From positions 3,268,501 through 3,332,500 of the forward strand of contig NZ_CP051206.1 in the NCBI RefSeq assembly GCF_012516395.1: a stretch of 64,000 nucleotides of DNA, in the 5' to 3' direction. This document shows, in pieces, positions 34,961-43,700 of the stretch. The position numbers and the translations under genes were made by a program. The stretch is from Dolichospermum flos-aquae CCAP 1403/13F (GTDB taxonomy: Bacteria > Cyanobacteriota > Cyanobacteriia > Cyanobacteriales > Nostocaceae). The notes beneath the pieces were generated by a model. It saw only the letters and a program-made list of their open reading frames with translations. It was not told the DNA's origin and made no database searches. How positions within the stretch are numbered: position 1 is the first letter of the stretch; each line of letters begins with the position of its first letter.

Positions 34961-35002
34961 TTCTATCGAACGTCTCTACATTATTTTTCAGACTATTATA
35001 TA
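34961..35002. repeat. Fragment of the AACGTCTCTACATT element
   Basis: TTCTATCGAACGTCTCTACA then TTATTTTTCAGACTATTATA. It matches the right half of the complete element at 48692-48781 and the half copy at 40053-40095. Confidence 0.5.
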
Positions 35003-35020
35003 GCCAGGAAGCGCAGATAA

Positions 35021-36019
35021 TTAGTTAAGTAATTTTACCAAACGAAAACCAATATGTGTTGTTCCTGTATCTGGTGATTGAGACTCCCTGGCCGCAGGAC
35101 GATAGCGACTACAATAATTAGGAGCGCATAGATAAGACCCACCTTTAATAACGTGCTTGGCAACTCCTGGCTCTCTTGGGTCAAAGCTTTCTTGTTTAGA
35201 AGGACCTTGAGGATTTGAAGTGTGACTCTTATGGTCATGACCAGGACGATACCAATCAGTAGTCCATTCCCAGACATTACCAGTAATATCATATAATCCA
35301 TAACCATTAGGCTGAAAAGACCCTACAGGTGCGGTGCCAATATAACCATCTGCTTTAGTATTGAAAACTGGAAATAATCCTTGCCAGGTATTAGCTTTCT
35401 TTTCCGAGTATTGTTCACCCCAACTATAAATAGCATGATTGAGTCCCCCACGAGCCGCATATTCCCACTGGGTTTCTGTTGGTAGTGACATCTTTGCCCA
35501 TTCGGTATAAGCTTTAACATCTTCATAGGCAACTTGAACAACGGGATAATTGTCTTTACCATTAATATTACTATCGGCTCCGAAAGGATGTCGCCAATTT
35601 GCACCTAAAGTCCATTTCCACCAGCTTAAATAGCGGACTCTTTTCGCTTCTGGGTCTGCCATTTGAAAGACTAAAGAACCCGGTTTTCTACTATCATCTG
35701 ATAAATCAGGAAATTGATCTTTTGGTAAAGGACGTTCTGCTACTGTAATATAGCCGGTTTCTTTGACAAATTGGGCAAATTTGGCGTTAGTAATTTCATA
35801 TTTATCCATACAAAAACTATTAACGGTAATATCTTCAGCAGAACGTTCTGAATCGTAGTGAGCATCTGAACCAATATTAAAAGTTCCACCAGGAATAAAT
35901 ACCATTCCCTCTGGACAGCTATGTTCTGGAGAAGATGCCTTGACTTCTGGGGAAAACCCGAAAAACAGGCCTATGATTAACAAGCTAAGAATTAGTGATT
36001 TTAACCAAATATTTTTCAT
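35021..36019 (-). CDS. Formylglycine-generating enzyme (SUMF1/FGE family), exported
   Basis: 332 residues from ATG 36019 (MKNIWLKSLILSLLIIGLFF). An ATG at 36031 is the alternative. The N-terminal 32 residues are a signal peptide or anchor ending near VKASS. The catalytic domain starts CPEGMVFIPGGTFNIGSD, with ITGNVWEWTTDWY and IKGGSYLC298-APNY-C303-SRYRPAARESQSPDTG. Both copper-binding catalytic Cys are present in the C-x4-C spacing of true FGEs, unlike many SUMF1-fold relatives. It converts the sulfatase active-site Cys to formylglycine. It lies two genes from a sulfatase with CTAGR. Export of FGE is unusual for bacteria. Confidence 0.85.
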   Translation of the reverse strand: MKNIWLKSLILSLLIIGLFFGFSPEVKASSPEHSCPEGMVFIPGGTFNIGSDAHYDSERSAEDITVNSFCMDKYEITNAKFAQFVKETGYITVAERPLPKDQFPDLSDDSRKPGSLVFQMADPEAKRVRYLSWWKWTLGANWRHPFGADSNINGKDNYPVVQVAYEDVKAYTEWAKMSLPTETQWEYAARGGLNHAIYSWGEQYSEKKANTWQGLFPVFNTKADGYIGTAPVGSFQPNGYGLYDITGNVWEWTTDWYRPGHDHKSHTSNPQGPSKQESFDPREPGVAKHVIKGGSYLCAPNYCSRYRPAARESQSPDTGTTHIGFRLVKLLN

Positions 36020-36136
36020 AACTATTTTCATTTTTAAACAATACAATCTCTTGATTTAAATCTTTGTCAGGTGGATATTACTCAAGCTACTAATTACTAT
36101 TAATGGTTAATAGTAATACGTTTTTTAGAGAAAATT

Positions 36137-36173
36137 AGGAATATCAAAGATTAATATCTGTACAAATATTCCT
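36137..36173 (-). terminator. Hairpin after the HAD gene (family with 37366-37404)
   Basis: On the plus strand AGGAATAT (36137-36144) pairs with ATATTCCT (36166-36173). On the transcribed minus strand it is followed by an AATTTTCTCT-type tail. It is homologous in flank and loop to the hairpin after the sulfatase gene, but with a different, still paired stem. Confidence 0.6.
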
Positions 36174-36229
36174 GATTTCTAATATTATTTACATCGCAGT
36201 GTATTCAAAAATTTAACAACCGGGTGAAC

Positions 36230-37318
36230 TCAGTTACAAAGGTCTTTTAATTTGTCTACAATCTTGTCTAGTTGCTGAATCATTGCACTAAGCTCCGATG
36301 GTATTGAAGTTTTTGCAACTTTACTTTTTGAAGCTGATAATCGCGGTGGATTGTTTTCAAAAATCGTCTTAAAGTCATCTTTCATGCTGACAACAAGCCA
36401 ATTCTCATGATCCTGAGCATGGTCTAGAGATTGATTCAGAGGTTCATGATCATTATCTATTGCGTAGGGAACATTATTGTAGCAATATTCACGTTCTTCA
36501 TCATCGTGATTGATCAATACTATCAAAGATTTATCTTTGTCAGCACTAGTATATTGAAACATTTGGTAATCACCACTAGAATTACCCACTGCAATAATTG
36601 GTCTTTTGCCAACATGAAGTTCAATTCCTGATGGTTTACCCATTGCATCATTATACTGACATAGAATCGGTTTACGCACCAACACTCCACCATCTTGCTG
36701 ATCAAACAATCTGAAGAAGGCTGAACCAATGATATTTTGAGGGGGAATACCGTAGGCTTCTTCGGCAAAAGAGCGAACAAAATGAACCTCACCACCAGAA
36801 CAAATATAGACTTGAAATTCCTTTGACTGGAGATACTGGACTAACTCAATTACAGGTTTAAAAGTTAGGTCTATATATGGAGCATCAAACCTAACAAAGT
36901 CCTGACCGTCATCCTCGAAAGAAATAGAACTGTGATTCTGTTCAACAAATTCTCTAGCTTTTGTGATGTATTCATCTGTTGAGATTTGTTGGAAAGCATC
37001 AACAAGAAACTTAATCCCTTCCCAATCTTTATTTCCCTCAGAATCTTTTATTGCCTTGCGGATATTTTCAGGAAATTGACTTAAATCTGGTTTGATTACA
37101 TTTCTTACTGCTTCTTCTCCTTCAGTCTGTGACTTTATAAAGTCTGCTTGGAAATAATTAGGTCGTTCAGCCCATAAAGTTCCATCATTATCAAAAACAG
37201 CAATACGATCTTCCACTGGCACAAAATCAGGTCCTTGTGTAGTGATTTTTTCCACAAATTTTATGATTTGTTCCTTATTCTTAGAATTATCGTTCCAAGA
37301 ATTTAAAACAGTAGACAT
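36230..37318 (-). CDS. HAD-superfamily phosphatase with sulfatase-like C-terminal tail
   Basis: 362 residues, cytoplasmic-looking (no signal peptide). HAD motif I is VFD43-N-D45-GTLWAE, with the cap helix SQTEGEEAVRN, motif II YICSGGEVHFVRS, RPIIAVGNSSGDYQM (motif III/IV with G-N-S-x-G-D). It resembles phosphoserine-phosphatase-like acid phosphatases found near sulfatases. The substrate is not evident. The last 25 residues (SIPSELSAMIQQLDKIVDKL) match the tail of the upstream sulfatase. AAGGAG sits eight bases before ATG 37318. Confidence 0.82.
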   Translation of the reverse strand: MSTVLNSWNDNSKNKEQIIKFVEKITTQGPDFVPVEDRIAVFDNDGTLWAERPNYFQADFIKSQTEGEEAVRNVIKPDLSQFPENIRKAIKDSEGNKDWEGIKFLVDAFQQISTDEYITKAREFVEQNHSSISFEDDGQDFVRFDAPYIDLTFKPVIELVQYLQSKEFQVYICSGGEVHFVRSFAEEAYGIPPQNIIGSAFFRLFDQQDGGVLVRKPILCQYNDAMGKPSGIELHVGKRPIIAVGNSSGDYQMFQYTSADKDKSLIVLINHDDEEREYCYNNVPYAIDNDHEPLNQSLDHAQDHENWLVVSMKDDFKTIFENNPPRLSASKSKVAKTSIPSELSAMIQQLDKIVDKLKDLCN

Positions 37319-37365
37319 GATTATATTTCTCCTTGAATGTAGGTAAGATTTTTGTCAAGAAAATC

Positions 37366-37404
37366 AGGAGGATCAAGGATCAATAGCCTTTCAGAGATCC
37401 TCCT
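37366..37404 (-). terminator. Hairpin after the sulfatase gene
   Basis: On the plus strand AGGAGGATC (37366-37374) pairs with GATCCTCCT (37396-37404), followed on the transcribed strand by GATTTTCTT. It sits between the sulfatase stop and the HAD start, so the HAD gene may depend on read-through or its own promoter. It co-varies with the hairpin at 36137-36173. Confidence 0.6.
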
Positions 37405-37460
37405 AACTTTTAATTTTGCTTACACCGTAGTGTAGTCAAAAAATTAACCACTGAGTAGAC

Positions 37461-39389
37461 TCACTTATTAGAAATGGTTCTCAACTTGTCTACAATTTTA
37501 CCTAGTTGGTCAACAACTACACCAAACTCTGATGGTAGTTTTGCTTCGCTGGACATAACTAAAGGCTCAGATTGGCCCCCTGTCGGGTATGTCTTCTGTA
37601 TGTCTTTGAGGATCTCATCCACCATGTACTTCACACTAAGAGTAGCAGGTCTTTGACGAGGAGGATATTGATCTGCCTTGAATGTATCCAAAAATTCTTT
37701 TAGACGTATCTGCATATCACCAATTAAGAAAATTCGACGGAAACGCCAATCAACGTAATTATCGGACTCTACGTAAGCTTTCTCAAAAGGATCACGGCGT
37801 AAGTTAAATAACTTAGGAACTCTCAACTCCACAAAGGGTTCTTCCCAAACATTAAAGCCTTCTGCACGCTGCTCACTAAACAACAGTTTCCAGTCATCAT
37901 AGCGCATTGCTGCTGGATAGCCGTCATCTGTGAGGTAGACGAACTGATGACGAGGTGAACAAATTGGGTCTTTACTATCAGGCTGTCTTGTTTCCGTATT
38001 TATGTCATGGCAGAATTCATTTGGATATTCTGTTCTTAGAGATGATTTTGTCTCTGTTAAGTACGGTAAGAAGTTGTAACCGTCTAAGTGAACACCCTTG
38101 TTTTCGTCAGCAAATTCCTCATATTTATTTGTAGGAATGGGTTCTTTAATGGGTTCTTTTCGGTCTTTGACTTTAAGAAGTTGCTGTTTGATATCTGTCA
38201 CACCAGCCGCAGCCATCAAAGTTGGCACCCAGTCTAGGTGAGACATAATATCGTTAGAGACAACACCTTCAGGAATATGACCCTTCCAACGGATGATAGC
38301 TGGAATACGGAAAGCACCTTCCCAGTTAGTATTCTTTTCGCTACGGAAAGGAGTTGTACCACCATCTGGCCAGCTAAATACTTCCGCGCCATTGTCTGTG
38401 GTATAGATGATGATAGTGTTATCGTCTAAGCCTTGATCTTTGATAAATTGAACAAGTTCACCAACCTGACCATCATGTTCTACCATACCGTCTGCTTCAA
38501 TCCCTTGTCCAGTTACTCCCTTAGAATCATCCTTTAGGTGGGTAAAGACGTGCATACGAGTGGTATTAAACCAGGCAAAAAACGGCTTTTCTTCGTTTTT
38601 TGCGTTTGTAATGAACTGTTTTGTGGCCCCTAAAAACTCTTCATCTACAGTTTCCATCCGCTTTTGAGTTAGGGGACCAGTATCGCAGATTCGTTGATCA
38701 AGAGTTTTTTCATTAAGCTCAGGTTTACTAGGACTTCTATCCACATACCCACCATCTGTGCATAATGATGTTGGATGAGCATCTTTACCTGCATAACTAT
38801 GAAGTACACCCCTTGGACGCGCGGCATCTAAGTATGGATCCTTACCCACAGGTGGATAGTCTTCGTTCTCAGGTTCCTCTTCAGCATTCAAGTGATAAAG
38901 GTTGCCATAAAATTCGTCAAATCCATGGGCTGTGGGTAGAAACTGATCTAAATCACCAAGATGGTTCTTGCCGAATTGACCGGTTGTGTAGCCCTCAAGT
39001 TTCAGTAGGTCTGCCAGGGTTGGATCTTCTGCCTGTAAGCCAATAGTAACACCCGGTATCCCCACTTTAGTCATACCAGTACGGATGGTAGCCTGTCCAG
39101 TGATAAAGGCAGCCCGACCGGCTGTACAGCTTTGTTCACCGTAAAAATCTGTGAACCGAACCCCTTCTTTGGCAAGTTTATCTATGTTGGGGGTTCTGTA
39201 GCCCATAATACCGTCGTTATAGGCACTAATGTTGAACCAGCCAATATCGTCACCCATAATCACTAAGATATTGGGCTTTGTGGAGGTCTGAGCTAGGGCT
39301 ACACCCTGACTCATAAAGGGTAAACCATCTACTAGCAATAAGGTAATTGCCAATACTGTTGTTGTCAGTAGTTTAAGAAATTTTTTCAT
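37461..39389 (-). CDS. Exported type I sulfatase (formylglycine class)
   Basis: 642 residues with a signal peptide (MKKFLKLLTTTVLAITLLLV, cleavage near GVALAQT). The alkaline-phosphatase-fold sulfatase domain has PNILVIMGDDIGWFN (metal-binding Asp pair) and FTDFYGEQSC88-TAGR92-AAFITGQ. The C-x-A-x-R version of the signature is acceptable to FGEs, with Cys to be made formylglycine. GQFGKNHLGD and IIIYTTDNGAE provide further metal and sulfate ligands. It probably hydrolyses sulfate esters in the periplasm. The C-terminal 25 residues (KLPSEFGVVVDQLGKIVDKL) form an amphipathic helix shared with the HAD protein. The FGE gene lies downstream on the same strand. Confidence 0.9.
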   Translation of the reverse strand: MKKFLKLLTTTVLAITLLLVDGLPFMSQGVALAQTSTKPNILVIMGDDIGWFNISAYNDGIMGYRTPNIDKLAKEGVRFTDFYGEQSCTAGRAAFITGQATIRTGMTKVGIPGVTIGLQAEDPTLADLLKLEGYTTGQFGKNHLGDLDQFLPTAHGFDEFYGNLYHLNAEEEPENEDYPPVGKDPYLDAARPRGVLHSYAGKDAHPTSLCTDGGYVDRSPSKPELNEKTLDQRICDTGPLTQKRMETVDEEFLGATKQFITNAKNEEKPFFAWFNTTRMHVFTHLKDDSKGVTGQGIEADGMVEHDGQVGELVQFIKDQGLDDNTIIIYTTDNGAEVFSWPDGGTTPFRSEKNTNWEGAFRIPAIIRWKGHIPEGVVSNDIMSHLDWVPTLMAAAGVTDIKQQLLKVKDRKEPIKEPIPTNKYEEFADENKGVHLDGYNFLPYLTETKSSLRTEYPNEFCHDINTETRQPDSKDPICSPRHQFVYLTDDGYPAAMRYDDWKLLFSEQRAEGFNVWEEPFVELRVPKLFNLRRDPFEKAYVESDNYVDWRFRRIFLIGDMQIRLKEFLDTFKADQYPPRQRPATLSVKYMVDEILKDIQKTYPTGGQSEPLVMSSEAKLPSEFGVVVDQLGKIVDKLRTISNK

Positions 39390-39882
39390 CTGTTTGCCTA
39401 GAGGCTTGACTAGTCGTTACAGAAAAGCTTATTGACATAAATTCTCCGTAACGATACTAATCTAAATCGTATAACGTCAAGTATACAACAGTGATAATCA
39501 TGGCATTTTAGGTAACAAATATTTCAATACCCTACAGTTCGAGTATTGAAATATTTGTTTATGCTTGGTATCAAGATAGAACTTTAGCGTTATTTATCGT
39601 CAATGAATATTCCAAAAGTCCTACTTTTTCGCACCTCAATAAACGCCATTATTGGTCAAATAATTGAATTTATATGGGTTATACTCACTCAATCTTTAAT
39701 TTATGACCTACTTAACAATTTGAGTTAATATATTCCTGGGCAAAATTTACACAACGATTCACTACTCTGTATTAATAAATGTGAATTTACTTGTGTGGTC
39801 AGGGAACAGGGAACAGGGAACAGGAAAGACAGAATTGATACCTACTGAGTCATGGCTACGCCACGCAAGCTATCAAAAATCA

Positions 39883-39993
39883 GGCGTTGCTGAAACCAGG
39901 TATGAATTTAGGTGTAGAGACCTTCCATGGAAGGTCTCTACAAGGGTTTTGAAATCATCAAAAATCATTTTCATACCTCAAATCAGCAACGCC
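39883..39993. mobile_element. 111-bp MITE-like inverted-repeat element
   Basis: Outer arms GGCGTTGCTGA and TCAGCAACGCC, second arms AGGTATGAA and TTCATACCT, and a perfect 28-base central palindrome at 39914-39941 (GTAGAGACCTTCC at its left). Flanked by TCAAAAATCA and CAAAAATCAA. No ORF. Confidence 0.75.
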
Positions 39994-40052
39994 AAAAATC
40001 AAATAGGAGTCCTATAGAAGTAAAAACTATAATCGCTTATAAATTGTAGTGA

Positions 40053-40095
40053 GGATCTATTTAACGTCTCTACATTCTTTTTCGGAGATGTCTAT
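40053..40095. repeat. Right half of the TAGACATCTCCG element
   Basis: GATCTATTTAACGTCTCTAC then ATTCTTTTTCGGAGATGTCT and A. The right terminal repeat CGGAGATGTCTA is intact. The left end is missing or diverged. Confidence 0.6.
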
Positions 40096-40182
40096 TGTTA
40101 ATTAACCAGAACTGAATCACAAAGATTTTCTAAGCCTGTGGCAAAATTTAGTAAAGTTGTCATACAATTATTATTCTTAAGC

Positions 40183-43100
40183 ATGACTGTAACTATTCCT
40201 AATCTCCCCAGTCTTTACGAAGCCTTTGCCACAGAAGCCAAATGGCAAAAATTCTGGGAAGACAACCAAGTTTATAAAGCTGACCCCAACCACAAGGGCG
40301 AACCTTACTGCGTCGTTATCCCTCCACCTAACGTGACTGGCAGTTTGCACATGGGTCACGCCTTTGAAGGGGCTTTGATTGATACCCTTGTCCGCTACCA
40401 CCGCATGAAGGGACGGAACACCCTGTGGCTACCGGGAACTGACCACGCCAGCATTGCCGTGCAAACGATTTTAGAAAAGCAACTTAAAGCCGAGGGCAAA
40501 ACTCGCCATGATTTAGGGCGGGAAAAGTTCCTAGAACGGGCTTGGCAATGGAAGGCGGAATCTGGCGGCACGATTATTAATCAGTTAAAACGCTTAGGTG
40601 TATCCGTAGACTGGACGCGGGAACGCTTTACTTTAGATGAAGGTTTATCAAAATCTGTTTTAGAAGCATTTATTCGCCTCCATGAAGAGGGGTTAATTCA
40701 CCGTAGTAACTATTTAGTCAATTGGTGTCCTGCTTCTGGTTCGGCGGTGTCTGATTTGGAAGTCGAACCCAAAGAGGTAAATGGGAATCTGTGGTATTTC
40801 CGTTATCCTCTCAGCGACGGTTCTGGCTTTCTGGAAGTGGCGACAACTCGCCCCGAAACTATGTTAGGTGATACAGGTGTGGCGGTTAATCCCCATGACG
40901 ACAGATATAAACACCTGATTGGGAAAACCGTAACTTTACCAATTATGAACCGGGAAATCCCGATTATTGGTGATGAATTGGTGGACGCGACTTTTGGGAC
41001 AGGTTGCGTGAAGGTGACTCCAGCCCATGACCCCAATGATTTTGAAATGGGTAAACGTCATGATTTGCCGTTCATTAATATTATGAACAAGGACGGCACG
41101 TTAAATGAAAATGCGGGTGAGTTCCAAGGTCAAGACCGCTTTGTGGCTAGGAAAAATTTAGTAGCCCGTTTAGAAGCTGAGGGCGTTTTAGTTAAGGTTG
41201 AAGAATATAAACATACAGTACCTTATAGCGATCGCGGAAAAGTCCCTGTTGAACCTCTGCTTTCTACCCAATGGTTTGTAAAAATCCGCCCCCTGGCTGA
41301 TAAAACTTTAGATTTCCTCGATAACCAAGATTCCCCCGAAATTGTCCCTCAACGTTGGCATAAAGTTTATCGTGATTGGTTAGTAAATCTGCGTGATTGG
41401 TGTATTTCTCGCCAGTTGTGGTGGGGGCATCAAATCCCCGCTTGGTATGCTGTCAGCGAAACTGAGGGAGAAATTACCGACTCCACCCCTTATTTTGTTG
41501 CCCGCAATGAAGCAGAAGCGCTACAAAAAGCCAAATTGCAATTTGGGGAAGATGTGAAATTAGTTCAAGACCCCGATGTTTTAGATACTTGGTTTTCTTC
41601 GGGACTGTGGCCATTTTCTACTTTAGGTTGGCCGGAAGAAACCGAAGATTTAGCGGCATATTACCCCACAGCAACCCTAGTTACTGGTTTTGATATTATC
41701 TTTTTCTGGGTAGCTAGAATGACGATGATGGGAACACATTTTACCGGAAAAATGCCGTTTAAAACTGTGTATATTCATGGTTTGGTCAGGGATGAAAATA
41801 ATAAGAAAATGTCGAAATCGGCAAATAATGGCATTGATCCTTTATTGTTGATTGCCAAATATGGAACTGATGCTTTACGCTATACCTTAATTAAGGAAGT
41901 TGCGGGCGCTGGTCAAGATATTCGTTTAGAATATGACCGCAAAAAAGATGAATCTATCTCTGTCGAAGCTTCTCGCAATTTTGCCAATAAGTTGTGGAAT
42001 GCTGCCCGATTTGTGATGATGAATTTGGATGGACAAACTCCAGCCCAATTAGGTCAACCAGTTCCCACAGAATTAAGTGATAGATGGATTGTTTCCCGTT
42101 TCAACCAAGTTGTTAAACAAACAAATCATGACATTGATAATTATGGTTTAGGGGAAGCAGCAAAAGGACTTTATGAATTTATTTGGGGTGATTTCTGTGA
42201 TTGGTATATTGAATTAGTTAAATCCAGATTACAGAAAGATGCAGAACCCACATCTCGCAAAGTTGCCCAACAAATCATTGCCTACATTTTAGAAGGGATT
42301 TTAAAATTACTCCATCCCTTTATGCCTCATATTACAGAGGAAATTTGGCAAACTCTCACTCAACAACCCGCAGAAAATCCTGAACTTTTACCTTTACAAG
42401 CATATCCTGAAGCCGATGATAATCTGATTGATTCAGCTTTGGAAACACAGTTTGATTTATTAATTGGCACAATTCGCACAATTCGCAATTTACGGGCAGA
42501 AGCAGATATTAAACCAGGGGTAAAAATTACTGCAAATTTGCAAAGTGAAAGCGCAAGTGAAAGATTTATTCTCACTGCTGGACAGACTTATATTCAAGAT
42601 TTAGCCAAGGTGGAAACTTTAACAATTGTTGATGTTAATCCTGTTGTGATTCCCGAAGAGATTGCAAAAACTGAAGATAATAAATATTGGGGTGGAATCA
42701 AGATCATTGCTTTAATAGTTGTTGCCCTTATTAGCTTAAAAGTAGCTATATTTGTGGGAAATACTGCGTTAGATATTCCCGTATTTGGGACTAGCTTTGA
42801 AATAATTGGTTTGGGTTATGTAGGTTGGTTTATTATCCGCTATTTACTCAAATCTGAAACAAGAGAAGAGTTATTTGCAAAATACTTTCCACCCAGTGAA
42901 ACACCAACTGAATCAGAATTACCACCAACTGTACCCCAGGAAAAAGAAAATTCCATTGCTGGTGTTATCGGGACTGTACAGGTAGTTATTCCTTTAAAAG
43001 GAGTTGTAGATATTGAAGTTGTCCGTGCAAAACTGGAGAAAAGCTTACAAAAAGCCGAAGCGGAAGCGGAATCTTTGAGTGCAAGATTAAGCAATTCTAA

Positions 43101-43209
43101 GTTTGTGGATAAAGCCCCCGCAGATGTAGTTCAGACTACAAGAGAGACTTTAGTAGAAGCACAAAAACAAGCAGAAATTTTACGCATACGTCTGGAGACA
43201 TTATCGTAG
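40183..43209 (+). CDS. valS: Valyl-tRNA synthetase with CAAD membrane domain
   Basis: 1008 residues from ATG 40183 ([20 protein letters not shown]). The upstream 15 codons ([15 protein letters not shown]) are rejected. Class I synthetase: HIGH-type signature [12 protein letters not shown]1 editing domain ([15 protein letters not shown]), KMSKS in [11 protein letters not shown], then the anticodon-binding helical domain. At about residues 830-905, between the anticodon domain and the C-terminal coiled coil, there is a CAAD (cyanobacterial aminoacyl-tRNA synthetase appended) domain with two hydrophobic helices ([19 protein letters not shown] and [18 protein letters not shown]). A linker ([17 protein letters not shown]) then joins the coiled coil that ends the protein. 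CAAD is known to anchor such enzymes to membranes. Confidence 0.95.
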   Translation: MTVTIPNLPSLYEAFATEAKWQKFWEDNQVYKADPNHKGEPYCVVIPPPNVTGSLHMGHAFEGALIDTLVRYHRMKGRNTLWLPGTDHASIAVQTILEKQLKAEGKTRHDLGREKFLERAWQWKAESGGTIINQLKRLGVSVDWTRERFTLDEGLSKSVLEAFIRLHEEGLIHRSNYLVNWCPASGSAVSDLEVEPKEVNGNLWYFRYPLSDGSGFLEVATTRPETMLGDTGVAVNPHDDRYKHLIGKTVTLPIMNREIPIIGDELVDATFGTGCVKVTPAHDPNDFEMGKRHDLPFINIMNKDGTLNENAGEFQGQDRFVARKNLVARLEAEGVLVKVEEYKHTVPYSDRGKVPVEPLLSTQWFVKIRPLADKTLDFLDNQDSPEIVPQRWHKVYRDWLVNLRDWCISRQLWWGHQIPAWYAVSETEGEITDSTPYFVARNEAEALQKAKLQFGEDVKLVQDPDVLDTWFSSGLWPFSTLGWPEETEDLAAYYPTATLVTGFDIIFFWVARMTMMGTHFTGKMPFKTVYIHGLVRDENNKKMSKSANNGIDPLLLIAKYGTDALRYTLIKEVAGAGQDIRLEYDRKKDESISVEASRNFANKLWNAARFVMMNLDGQTPAQLGQPVPTELSDRWIVSRFNQVVKQTNHDIDNYGLGEAAKGLYEFIWGDFCDWYIELVKSRLQKDAEPTSRKVAQQIIAYILEGILKLLHPFMPHITEEIWQTLTQQPAENPELLPLQAYPEADDNLIDSALETQFDLLIGTIRTIRNLRAEADIKPGVKITANLQSESASERFILTAGQTYIQDLAKVETLTIVDVNPVVIPEEIAKTEDNKYWGGIKIIALIVVALISLKVAIFVGNTALDIPVFGTSFEIIGLGYVGWFIIRYLLKSETREELFAKYFPPSETPTESELPPTVPQEKENSIAGVIGTVQVVIPLKGVVDIEVVRAKLEKSLQKAEAEAESLSARLSNSKFVDKAPADVVQTTRETLVEAQKQAEILRIRLETLS

Positions 43210-43210
43210 A

Positions 43211-43344
43211 TGGTGATTGGTGATTGGTGATTGGTGATTGGTGATTGGTGATTGGTGATTGGTGATTGGTGATTGGTGATTGGTGATTGGTGATTGGTGA
43301 TTGGTGATTGGGAAGATTACCTATTACCTATTACCTATTACCTA
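43211..43344. repeat. Long heptamer tract (TGGTGAT)n and (CTATTAC)n
   Basis: About fourteen perfect TGGTGAT units at 43211-43311, beginning one base after the valS stop, then three CTATTAC units at about 43320-43344. The remaining gap to 43700 is AT-rich with one GCGATCGC at 43504 and no ORF. Confidence 0.92.
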
Positions 43345-43700
43345 AAAATTATGTTATGTCTTGCCCAAGTACATAAAAATGATTTTTTAGATCAATATCA
43401 ATTACGTTATTAAGTTTATACATCTGCGCCAAACTAATCCTTAACCAACCCCTCCAGTATTAGCTTACAGTTGAGGGAATGTGCTATGCCTAATGTAAAG
43501 TGTAGCGATCGCTCTCAGTCAGTATATCACTATTATGGTACTGATTTATTCCTAAGCTATGAAAGTAATATTTATCACTAACTATTGATTAAGGTCGTGA
43601 GCGATTTTTTGCAAATTGGGTTAATATATGGATAGCCGTTAAATCGCCTAAGTTCTCCTATATTTCCCATAATAAACTTATTAGCAAGTAAATTTAAATT

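Larger units (their letters stand above)
39390..40182. other. 793-base gap upstream of valS and sulfatase
   Basis: AT-rich divergent intergenic DNA with no credible ORF. It holds a short GGGAACA heptamer tract at about 39802-39822, the inverted-repeat element 39883-39993 and the element fragment 40053-40095. A stretch with ATTGAAATATTTGTT and its near-inverse AACAAATATTTCAATA (39515-39560) forms a hairpin near the sulfatase promoter. The ATG upstream of valS at 39779 leads only a repeat-derived ORF. Confidence 0.5.

Noticed and set aside
39781-40017. 78-residue plus-strand ORF
   Set aside because: Encoded by GGGAACA heptamers and the inverted-repeat element; not a gene.
43211-43344. Possible CRISPR array (regular repeats)
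   Set aside because: Units are 7 bp with no spacers; this is a simple STRR tract.
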